The notes under the pieces are model-generated. The model ran no database searches. It saw only the letters and a program-made list of their open reading frames with translations, and had not been told where the DNA came from. A DNA stretch of 55,483 nucleotides from an uncultured Eubacteriales bacterium. Lineage in GTDB: Bacteria > Bacillota > Clostridia > Peptostreptococcales > Anaerovoracaceae. Numbering within the stretch: the first letter of the stretch is position 1; the number at the start of each line of letters is the position of its first letter. Below are positions 43,590-50,879 of this stretch, piece after piece. The position numbers and the translations under genes are program-made. The stretch is taken from NCBI GenBank assembly GCA_902763505.1, contig CACWSO010000014.1:1-55483 (forward strand). The letters are read 5' to 3'.

Positions 43590-46500
43590 CTAAATGCGCT
43601 CCAGCGCAAGGCCGCTCTTGTGACCGTTCAGGTTAACCTTGTTGAGTTCCACGCCGGCTGCATCTGCACCGCAGATCTCAACAGCCAGAGTTTCCTTCAT
43701 GATGTAGTCTTTGAACGTATCAACAGCAGCTGCTACGTCTTCATCAGCATCCAGATAGATCTTGATGTTATCCATCATTTCATAATCGTTCTGCTTACGC
43801 ATCTGCTGAACCTTGGAAATCAGTTCGCGGGCGAGGCCTTCTGCTTCCAGCTCCGGAGTAATCGTCGTATCCAGAATCGTGAATACGTTGTTCTCCATAG
43901 CCACTGCAAAACCTTCCTTGGCGTCGATGCGGACTTCCACCATATCCGGCGTGATGTCAACATTCTCACCATTCAGTTCAATAGTCAGTTTGCCGTCGGC
44001 GTCAAACGCCGCCATGACTTCCTTCGGATCTGCCTTCGCCATCGCCGCGCCAAAGGCTTTGATGTTTTTGCCGAGGGCCGGTCCCGCTACCCTGAAGTTC
44101 GGCTTCAGGGAGAAGTTCATATATTCGTCCAGGTCCTTTTCGAAGATAACCTGCTTGATGTTCAGTTCTTCCTTGATCAGCGGTGTCAGGTCGCTGATGA
44201 TGTCCTCATACTTACCGTCGATCAGAACGGATTCCAGCGGCTGACGGACTTTGATCTTTTCCTTTTCACGCGTTCCGCGGCCGAGGGCTACGAGAGTTCT
44301 GACGAGGTCCATTCTCTCCTCTACTGCCGGATCGATCAGTGACTCATCTGCTTCCGGGAAGTAATCCAAGTGAACGGATTCGTTGCCTGTCAGGTTGATG
44401 TACATCTCATCGGAGAGGAACGGTGCGAACGGAGCAATCAGCTTCGCGATGCCGACGAGCAGTTCGTACGTCGTCGCATAAACGGCCTTCTTGTCATCCG
44501 TCATGCCTTCACCCCAGAAACGGCGGCGCGCACGGCGGATGTACCAGTTACTCAGGTCTTCGCCTACGAATTCCTGGATCGCTCTTGTCGCTCTCATGTG
44601 GTCGTACTCATCCATTGCCCCACGGACGTCTCTGACCAGCTTGTTGTACTTTGAGATGATCCATCTGTCGAGTTCCGGTCTCTCAGCATAAGGGACTTCG
44701 AGAGCTGCAAAATCAACATCGTCTTCGTTGGAATACAGTACGAAGAAGTTATATACGTTCTTCAGCGTTCCGAAGAATTTGCTTACGACATCAATCAGTC
44801 CGTCCTCATCAAACTTGGTCGGCGCCCATGCAGGTGAGGTGTGCATCAGATACCATCTGGTCGCGTCTGCACCGTACTTGTCCAGCATTTCAAACGGATC
44901 AACAGTGTTGCCCACGTGTTTGGACATCTTCTTGCCTTCTTTGTCCAGAATCAGGTCGTTTACAAGAACGTTCTTATACGGAGCCGTTCCCTTGACGAAG
45001 GTTGAGATAGCCATCAGTGAGTAGAACCATCCTCTTGTCTGGTCGATACCTTCGCAGATGAAGTCTGCCGGGAAGAGTTCCTCGTCGAAGATGTCTGCAT
45101 TCTCAAACGGATAATGCCACTGTGCGAAAGGCATCGCGCCTGAGTCGAACCAGCAGTCCATGACCTCAGGGATTCTGTGCATCGGCTTGCCGCAGACAGG
45201 ACATGTGAATGTCACGTCATCTACATACGGTCTGTGCAGCTCGATGGAAGTGTCGATTGGCTCATTTGCCTTTTCGACCAGTTCTTCTCTGCTGCCGACG
45301 CATTCCAGGTGTCCGCATTCGCATCTCCAGATTGGGATTGGTGTACCCCAGTATCTGTTTCTGGAAATTGCCCAGTCCTTGACTTCCTCCAGCCAGTTTC
45401 CGAATCTCTTCTCACCGACAAAGTCAGGATACCAGTTGACTTCATTATTGTTAGCGACCAGCTCGTCACGGAGCTTCGTCATTTCAATGTACCAGGATGG
45501 CTTTGCATAATATACGAGCGGAGTTCCGCATCTCCAGCAGTGCGGATAGTTATGCTCGATCTTCTGCTTGGAATAAACCTTGTTTCCTTCGCCCAGATAC
45601 TTGATGATTTCAACATCCAGACCCTCTTCCATGATGAAGTGGCCCTTCCAAGGCGTTTCTGTATAGTTTCCGTTTTCATCCACAGGCTGTACTACAGGCA
45701 GGTTGTATTTGCGTCCGCACTGATAGTCGTCTTCACCAAAAGCAGGTGCGGTATGTACGATACCGGTACCGTCTTCTGTGCTGACGTAATCCATGCAAGT
45801 GACGAAGAACGCCTTGCCGTCTGCCTCGCAGAATGGCATGAGCTGTTCGTATTCGATGTACTCCAGATCCTTACCCTTGACTTCTTCTACGATTTCATAC
45901 TCGTCGTTGGCAAGAACCTTGTCCACCAGAGCCTTGCCGACCCAGAAGTAGTTGCCGTCCTCTTCGCCGCCGATCATGCGGCACTTGACGTAATCGACAT
46001 CCGGACCAACGGTCAGCGCTACGTTGGCAGCCAGCGTCCATGCCGTTGTTGTCCATGCCAGGAAGTATTCATTGTCAGCATCCTTACGCTTGAACTTCAC
46101 GGTCAGTGTGTTGACTTTGACGTCCTTGTAGCCCTGTGCAACTTCGTGGGAAGCAAGTCCCGTCTCACATCTCGGGCAGTACGGCAGGATCTTGTGACCC
46201 TCATAGATCAGACCCTTCTTGAAGAACTCGTTGATGATCCACCAGCAGGACTCGATGTAGTTGTTGTCGAGTGTGATGTACGGATTGTCCAGGTCGCACA
46301 TGTAACCCATGCGTTCACTCATCTGTGTCCAAAGGTCTGTGTAAGTGAAAACGGATTCCTTACACATCTCATTGAACTTGGAGATGCCGTAATCCTCGAT
46401 CTGCTGCTTGCCTTCGATGCCGAGCTTCTTCTCAACTTCTATTTCTACAGGCAGTCCGTGGGTATCCCATCCTGCCTTTCTGTTTACTTTGTAACCCTTC

Positions 46501-46718
46501 ATGGTCCAGTAACGGTTGACGGAATCCTTCAGGGTTCTGGCCATCATGTGGTGAATGCCCGGCTTTCCGTTTGCCGTCGGAGGGCCCTCATAGAAGATAA
46601 ACTTCGGCTGACCATCTCTTGTGCTGACGCACTTGCCGAGCAGGTCTTCCTGATTCCACTTTTCTGCTTGTTCCTTCTGCACTTCTGCGATAGGCTTTTC
46701 TGATAAGTTTTTGATCAT
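43590..46718 (-). CDS. ileS: Isoleucyl-tRNA synthetase
   Basis: A 1042-residue class I synthetase. The HIGH equivalent is in ANGKPGIHHMMA (about 49-60) and KMSKS is KKMSKHVGN. The editing (CP1) domain spans about residues 190-390, and the anticodon-binding domain lies in the C-terminal third. The length (over 1030) and the GIHH form point to the eukaryote-like type 2 IleS, which is less sensitive to mupirocin than type 1; that is known of the group and untested here. The ATG has GAGAGGAAAG upstream. A complete isoleucine T-box lies in its leader. Confidence 0.97.
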   Translation of the reverse strand: MIKNLSEKPIAEVQKEQAEKWNQEDLLGKCVSTRDGQPKFIFYEGPPTANGKPGIHHMMARTLKDSVNRYWTMKGYKVNRKAGWDTHGLPVEIEVEKKLGIEGKQQIEDYGISKFNEMCKESVFTYTDLWTQMSERMGYMCDLDNPYITLDNNYIESCWWIINEFFKKGLIYEGHKILPYCPRCETGLASHEVAQGYKDVKVNTLTVKFKRKDADNEYFLAWTTTAWTLAANVALTVGPDVDYVKCRMIGGEEDGNYFWVGKALVDKVLANDEYEIVEEVKGKDLEYIEYEQLMPFCEADGKAFFVTCMDYVSTEDGTGIVHTAPAFGEDDYQCGRKYNLPVVQPVDENGNYTETPWKGHFIMEEGLDVEIIKYLGEGNKVYSKQKIEHNYPHCWRCGTPLVYYAKPSWYIEMTKLRDELVANNNEVNWYPDFVGEKRFGNWLEEVKDWAISRNRYWGTPIPIWRCECGHLECVGSREELVEKANEPIDTSIELHRPYVDDVTFTCPVCGKPMHRIPEVMDCWFDSGAMPFAQWHYPFENADIFDEELFPADFICEGIDQTRGWFYSLMAISTFVKGTAPYKNVLVNDLILDKEGKKMSKHVGNTVDPFEMLDKYGADATRWYLMHTSPAWAPTKFDEDGLIDVVSKFFGTLKNVYNFFVLYSNEDDVDFAALEVPYAERPELDRWIISKYNKLVRDVRGAMDEYDHMRATRAIQEFVGEDLSNWYIRRARRRFWGEGMTDDKKAVYATTYELLVGIAKLIAPFAPFLSDEMYINLTGNESVHLDYFPEADESLIDPAVEERMDLVRTLVALGRGTREKEKIKVRQPLESVLIDGKYEDIISDLTPLIKEELNIKQVIFEKDLDEYMNFSLKPNFRVAGPALGKNIKAFGAAMAKADPKEVMAAFDADGKLTIELNGENVDITPDMVEVRIDAKEGFAVAMENNVFTILDTTITPELEAEGLARELISKVQQMRKQNDYEMMDNIKIYLDADEDVAAAVDTFKDYIMKETLAVEICGADAAGVELNKVNLNGHKSGLALERI

Positions 46719-46839
46719 TTCTTTCCTCTCTCTATAAGTATTATTAGCTGCTTGCAGCTGCATAGTGCCGGTGCGCCCGAACGGTGTGCTTGCACGCTTG
46801 TACGCCCAGTATGCTACTGCCTGTCTGCGCCAGTTGCTT

Positions 46840-47120
46840 TCCCAAAAAGAAACGCCCCTGACAAAAAGTTAGGGACGATTATAAACCGCGGTACCACCCT
46901 AGTTACGGGACCATCATCCCGTCTCTCTATTGTGTCAGACTCAGAGGTGATTTTCACTTGCCGCCTCACCAGCACTGTCTCAGCTCCGGCCGTGTTGCTT
47001 TTGTTGCTTCTGCAGCTTTAATTGCTTTTTTGCAACATGCTTTCTCACGGCCTCGCAGCGCATCTCTGTAAGGATTTTACGCGGGGCTACTGTCCTCGTC
47101 ACAGTCTCTTATTCAATTAC
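46840..47120 (-). promoter_or_regulatory. Isoleucine T-box leader of ileS
   Basis: On the minus strand the canonical T-box sequence AGGGTGGTACCGCGG is at 46886-46900. A terminator follows: CGTCCCT (46871-46877) pairs with AGGGGCG (46853-46859), then TTTCTTTTT. The stem I region upstream has the specifier ATC (Ile) at 46949-46951 in the context GTGAAAATCACC. Uncharged tRNA-Ile should pair there and with the antiterminator to let transcription proceed into ileS and probably into the unknown gene and rlmN. Confidence 0.94.
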
Positions 47121-47126
47121 CATGAC

Positions 47127-47155
47127 ATTCTACAGTTTGAGCCGTTAAAAGTCAA
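47127..47155 (-). promoter_or_regulatory. Promoter of the ileS T-box transcript
   Basis: On the minus strand: TTGACT (47150-47155), 17-base spacer, TAGAAT (47127-47132). It lies just upstream of the T-box leader. Confidence 0.82.
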
Positions 47156-47200
47156 GGGGTGCAAGGCAATTCGGCAGTTGTGGCCTACTGCAGCTAATGA

Positions 47201-47231
47201 TTGACAGATTTGGTATGGATCATGTTATAAT
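47201..47231 (+). promoter_or_regulatory. Promoter reading toward the nuclease-like gene
   Basis: TTGACA (47201-47206), 19-base spacer, TATAAT (47226-47231) with a TGT extension. It is about 255 bases before the gene, so the transcript would include the palindrome at 47311-47422. Confidence 0.65.
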
Positions 47232-47310
47232 GACTTGGATATTATTTACATTTTTGGTGCTTTTTGTGCTATGTTTATGGTGTTGAACATAAGGCAGGTG
47301 TAATAATTAA

Positions 47311-47422
47311 CAGTAACAGAACAAAATCTCACTACCACTCTATTCCACCAATAGAATTGTTTTAGTTTCTTAAACAATTTGGTGTAGAAATAGACCTTAA
47401 ATGTGATGAGATTTCATTACTG
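47311..47422. repeat. 112-bp imperfect palindrome upstream of the nuclease-like gene
   Basis: Nested inverted repeats around a centre near 47367: CAGTAA (47311-47316) with TTACTG (47417-47422), AAATCTCA (47324-47331) with TGAGATTT (47407-47414), CTATT (47340-47344) with AATAG (47389-47393), CACCAA (47346-47351) with TTGGTG (47379-47384), AATTGTTT (47355-47362) with AAACAATT (47372-47379). It could be a MITE-like element, a structured leader RNA or a protein-binding site. No target-site duplication is obvious. The rest of this gene-free stretch is AT-rich with no other feature seen. Confidence 0.75.
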
Positions 47423-47486
47423 AACAGTTTAGTTTTACAATCTTATACAATTCTTTCATCTATGAAAGTGAAAAACGGGGTTAGTT

Positions 47487-48356
47487 ATGGATTTTGTAAG
47501 AGATGAATTAGAGAAAGTAGTGAGAAACCTTCAGGATATTGAAGAGAATTACACCGCAGAGCTAAAAAGCTGCCCATCGGGCAGTCTGCTATGTAATCAA
47601 AACAAGGGAATCCCGCGATTCTACCACTCATTTAATGATGAAGAGGGTCGATGGCGTCGGATTTACCTCTGCGCTGGCAATCCGATGATCGAAATTCTGG
47701 CGCGCAAGGAGTATCTCAGGCTCAGCCTCCCAAATATCCGCAAGAACATTGAGTTGCTCAAGCAAATGCTGACACGCTACTACTCGCTTGACCCGGCGGA
47801 TATCATCGCAGCATCCAAGCGGGCGTACCGACTTCTTGAAGAGAACAGTTTCTTCAGCAATAAACATGAAAATGCGCTTTGGGAGACGGTTGAAAACCTG
47901 GAGATGCTCACGGATGATCTGATCAGATACCGTTGCGAAGAACACGAAGAATGGGCCGAACGGGATTATCCAAGGAATCCCTATCCATTCAAAAGTCTGC
48001 ATTTGACGGACTTCGGGCTGCGGGTCCGGTCAAGAGGCGAAATTGTTATCGCAGAAGTGGCGCATTCTCTTGGAATTCCTTTCAGATACGATCAGCTTAT
48101 CACAATGGAGGATGGGTCAAGCATTTCGCCTGATTTTTCTTTTGAGGACAAATACAACGAGGAGTTCTACATTGAATACTGCGGTATGATGGATGATTCG
48201 GGTTATGTACGGAACCACCTCATCAAGCGCAGTCGCTACGAGCGTAACGGCATCAATGAGTGGAACAACATCCGCTACATCTATTCAAAAGACGACAGCC
48301 TAAACGCTGTCGAAATCAAACACATTCTTTTGGATTGGGTCGTACCACGCCTCTAG
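47487..48356 (+). CDS. Putative PD-(D/E)XK-type nuclease protein
   Basis: A 289-residue protein. The C-terminal 120 residues show a nuclease-like pattern: RSRGEIVIAEVAHSLGIPFRYDQ (a conserved Arg-Ser-x-x-E helix), then DGSSISPDFSF and FYIEYCGMMDDSGYVRNHL. The D...E-x-(Y) arrangement and the RS-x-x-E helix resemble PD-(D/E)XK domains found in bacterial proteins of unknown role and at the ends of helicases. A canonical Lys is replaced by Tyr-Cys. The N-terminal half is helical. A weak ribosome binding site precedes the ATG. It is a solitary gene, with no methylase or toxin partner nearby. Confidence 0.65.
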   Translation: MDFVRDELEKVVRNLQDIEENYTAELKSCPSGSLLCNQNKGIPRFYHSFNDEEGRWRRIYLCAGNPMIEILARKEYLRLSLPNIRKNIELLKQMLTRYYSLDPADIIAASKRAYRLLEENSFFSNKHENALWETVENLEMLTDDLIRYRCEEHEEWAERDYPRNPYPFKSLHLTDFGLRVRSRGEIVIAEVAHSLGIPFRYDQLITMEDGSSISPDFSFEDKYNEEFYIEYCGMMDDSGYVRNHLIKRSRYERNGINEWNNIRYIYSKDDSLNAVEIKHILLDWVVPRL

Positions 48357-48394
48357 CAGCTGTCACGTGTCGCTCATGCAAACACATGCAGCGC

Positions 48395-49462
48395 CTACTT
48401 CCTACGCCACATCCTATGAATCACCCAAGCGCTGATGATGCCGCAGACGAGCTTCGTGACGACAAAAATCAGGACGTTATAACCTGTTGTAACATTAGAC
48501 ACGAACGCCAGAGATCCGCCGATGACAAAGGAGCCGCTCAGGCTGAATGCCGCGACGACTTCCTTGCCTTTGTCATCCATACTCTCAAATAAAGGCATAA
48601 CAGCCAGCGATGTCGCGCATGTCATGAGCAGTGAGACAGCCGCAATCTCGTTGATGCCTATCCTGCTGGCCGCGGTGTGAATCTGCGACCGGAAGAACTT
48701 GAGAATCAGCTCGGACATTACGAGGGAGCCGGCAATGATGACCGCGGACTTAAAGACGATGAGAACTGCTTCCTCCACGGAATCAAGGCTGGCATATGCG
48801 AGCTTCGGAATGAAGACACCGATGACCGCAACGGCAAACATCAAATAAAAAGCCCAGTTTACGATCCGTGCAAAAACAGCAAAGAACTTGGTCGTCCCTT
48901 CGGGCACTTTCCATAAGCACAGTGCCAGCACGGCACAAATCACAAGAATCGGCAGAAACTGCCGCATGAACAAGCCAAGAGGCATTCTGATCATCAGTTC
49001 CGCCACAATCAGCCCTGCTGGAATCATGATGATTCCTACGATGAATCCGCGGAACATGAACGGGTAATCTTCCCGCCGGATAGAAGCCATAAACACCGGC
49101 ATCTGGAACGTGATAGCCTGACCGAGGAGCGTTCCCAGAACAACCCCACTCAAAACGAGCAGCTCCGGGGTCGCCGCAATCTCACGAGAAATGAAATATC
49201 CACCCATATCCGGTGCGAGAATGGCACCGATAATCATGGACGGATCAAAAAACAGATGGTCTGACAGCGCGGAAACCTGCTCGATATGCCTGCGGATGAA
49301 CTCCGTTCCCACAGTGCAGATGCTCACGATCGGAATGACCATGACACCCATCGTATAAAGACCTTTTTCAAATTGATCAGCAAGTCCCCACTTGCCGCCG
49401 ATAGCCTTATCTATAAATCCAATGCATGCGAAAATCAGCATGATAGCGATAAATGCGTTCAT
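48395..49462 (-). CDS. eutH: EutH-like ethanolamine transporter
   Basis: A 355-residue membrane protein with about 10 helices. The EutH pattern is present: IGFIDKAIGGKWGLADQFEKG near the N-terminus, APDMGGYFISREIA, and GINEIAAVSLLMTCATSL. EutH carries ethanolamine. No other eut gene or microcompartment gene is present, so it is an orphan copy. The start is uncertain: this Met matches the family N-terminus but has no good Shine-Dalgarno sequence; a longer frame to 49564 exists. It converges with the nuclease-like gene. Confidence 0.85.
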   Translation of the reverse strand: MNAFIAIMLIFACIGFIDKAIGGKWGLADQFEKGLYTMGVMVIPIVSICTVGTEFIRRHIEQVSALSDHLFFDPSMIIGAILAPDMGGYFISREIAATPELLVLSGVVLGTLLGQAITFQMPVFMASIRREDYPFMFRGFIVGIIMIPAGLIVAELMIRMPLGLFMRQFLPILVICAVLALCLWKVPEGTTKFFAVFARIVNWAFYLMFAVAVIGVFIPKLAYASLDSVEEAVLIVFKSAVIIAGSLVMSELILKFFRSQIHTAASRIGINEIAAVSLLMTCATSLAVMPLFESMDDKGKEVVAAFSLSGSFVIGGSLAFVSNVTTGYNVLIFVVTKLVCGIISAWVIHRMWRRK

Positions 49463-49597
49463 ACTTCGTATTCTAACACAAAGGCAACCCATTCCAACAC
49501 CCAATCCAACATAAATAGTACGCCAAAGGTTTCTCTCCCTTCGGCGCACTTTCCGGCTATCCATTATAAGTGTGTTTATTATTTACATCCAACTTCC

Positions 49598-50020
49598 CTA
49601 CGCCAACGCAGCACCGAGTTTCCGACAGGCCTCTTTCCCGTCCTCATCTGGTTCAAGATGACAAATCACGAAGTCGCATGCTAGATCAGCACCTGCTGTT
49701 TTGCACCGTCCTTCCCAAATGCGCATCCATTCACCATCACCCCAATCATAAGAACCAAACAGGGCGATTTTCTTGCCGCCAAGGGATCCTTCGCATGCTG
49801 TGAACATCGGATCAAATTCATCCTCTTCCAAAATCTCATCGCCCATTGCCGGGCATCCGAATCCGACAGCATCATAGTCAGCCAGTCTGTCTACTCCGAA
49901 TTCTGTTGCCGTAAGCAAATCAACTTCAGCACCTGCTGCCTTTGCACCTTCTGCAACAGCGTTTGCCATTGCTTCTGTATTACCTGTCATACTCCAATAA
50001 ACTACAGCGACTTTGCTCAT
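49598..50020 (-). CDS. Flavodoxin
   Basis: A 140-residue FMN-binding electron carrier. The phosphate-binding loop is SMTGNTEAMA (about 10-19), followed by flavin-contact loops FGCPAMGDE and FGSYDWGDGEWM. Length is normal for short-chain flavodoxins. It commonly replaces ferredoxin when iron is short. AGGAGGT-like GGAGG precedes the ATG. It lies 22 bp downstream of DUF3793, in an operon with two palindromic operators in front, which fits iron-starvation control. Confidence 0.96.
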   Translation of the reverse strand: MSKVAVVYWSMTGNTEAMANAVAEGAKAAGAEVDLLTATEFGVDRLADYDAVGFGCPAMGDEILEEDEFDPMFTACEGSLGGKKIALFGSYDWGDGEWMRIWEGRCKTAGADLACDFVICHLEPDEDGKEACRKLGAALA

Positions 50021-50042
50021 TCTTTACCTCCAATCTGTAGCC

Positions 50043-50630
50043 CTAAGCAGTAACTTTCTTTTTGACTGCAAGTTTTGTGAACGGCAGTCCTCTTTCTAAA
50101 CATTTGAGATATACGCCTGTGCATTTGCTGAAACGTTCGAACTGTTTCTGCGCATGGTCCACATCACCATAGACCTTCCAATACCCACTGGCTTTGCTTT
50201 GCCTGCCGCCCAGTTCGATGAAACCCTTGACATCTTCGGGCGGATAGCCGAGGAACAGACCGATTTCATGAGGAAACTCTTCACATTCACAAATCCTATC
50301 GGTCAGCCTTCTGATGCAGTTCTCATGGTCACCTTCTTCATAACCGAAATCCGCTAGAATTGCTTTCGCTTCTGCCTCATTAAGGTCGCTTTGCAGTTGA
50401 CCTGGACGATAGATGTACACCAACGCACGAATACAACCTTTTGCACAGTTCGCATGACAGCCGATTCTGAGAGCGGTAATCCGCAACCCCTTCTCAGTCA
50501 GCATTAAATTAAGGCGTTCCATTTCCGCTTTGAGTTCCTTCTCGTCAGCGAAAGAAGCACTGAACATATTCCCTGTTTTGAGACCCGCTAGCGTTGGCGC
50601 ACAGTGTCTTACGATCAAATCTTCAGACAT
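50043..50630 (-). CDS. DUF3793 family protein
   Basis: A 195-residue cytoplasmic protein. The N-terminal MSEDLIVRHCAPTLAGLKTGNMF, the IGCHANCAKGCIRALVYIYRP Cys-containing block and HEIGLFLGYPPEDVKGFI are hallmarks of the DUF3793 family, which in Clostridia is often found beside flavodoxin or ferrous-iron transport genes. The function is unknown. AAAGGAG precedes the ATG. It is first in the DUF3793-flavodoxin operon. Its promoter and leader carry the two palindromes at 50652-50677 and 50711-50738. Confidence 0.88.
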   Translation of the reverse strand: MSEDLIVRHCAPTLAGLKTGNMFSASFADEKELKAEMERLNLMLTEKGLRITALRIGCHANCAKGCIRALVYIYRPGQLQSDLNEAEAKAILADFGYEEGDHENCIRRLTDRICECEEFPHEIGLFLGYPPEDVKGFIELGGRQSKASGYWKVYGDVDHAQKQFERFSKCTGVYLKCLERGLPFTKLAVKKKVTA

Positions 50631-50651
50631 CCCATCTCCTTTTCTGATTTG

Positions 50652-50677
50652 AATTGGTTAGTTATAACTAACCAATT
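50652..50677. promoter_or_regulatory. Palindromic operator 1 (26 bp, perfect)
   Basis: A perfect 26-bp palindrome, AATTGGTTAGTTA then its reverse complement. The half-site TTGGTTAG recurs in operator 2. It lies in the leader of DUF3793 just before its ribosome binding site. Confidence 0.85.
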
Positions 50678-50689
50678 GTTAAAATAAAT

Positions 50690-50704
50690 GGTGCCGAAAG
50701 CACC
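50690..50704. other. Small hairpin between the two operators
   Basis: GGTGC (50690-50694) pairs with GCACC (50700-50704), loop CGAAA. A TTTTG tract follows on the plus strand, but no plus-strand gene precedes it. In the minus-strand mRNA it is a leader hairpin. Confidence 0.4.
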
Positions 50705-50710
50705 TTTTGT

Positions 50711-50738
50711 CATTTGGTTAGTCTTCGCTAACCAAATG
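50711..50738. promoter_or_regulatory. Palindromic operator 2
   Basis: CATTTGGTTAG (50711-50721), 6-base spacer, CTAACCAAATG (50728-50738). It shares TTGGTTAG/CTAACCAA with operator 1 and the same 6-base centre. It covers the predicted transcription start of DUF3793. Confidence 0.85.
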
Positions 50739-50739
50739 T

Positions 50740-50768
50740 AGTATACCTTTTCACACCTGCCCCGTCAA
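50740..50768 (-). promoter_or_regulatory. Promoter of the DUF3793-flavodoxin operon
   Basis: On the minus strand: TTGACG (50763-50768), 17-base spacer, TATACT (50740-50745). Operator 2 lies immediately downstream and would block initiation when bound. Confidence 0.82.
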
Positions 50769-50879
50769 GGTTTTTTCTCACAACGTTCAAGATTTTTTGA
50801 CATGTCGAAGGTATAATGTTATCCTTATGCTGTTTTTATAACTATAACTATTTGCAAATATGAGGCAAAGGCAACCAAC

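Noticed and set aside
45177-46703. 508-residue open frame on the strand opposite ileS
   Set aside because: It is a long antisense shadow of ileS with no ribosome binding site and no recognisable domain.
50797-50817. TTGACA/TATAAT pair as the LysR-ANL promoter
   Set aside because: The two hexamers are only 9 bases apart, too close to act together. The TATAAT may still serve with a weak -35.
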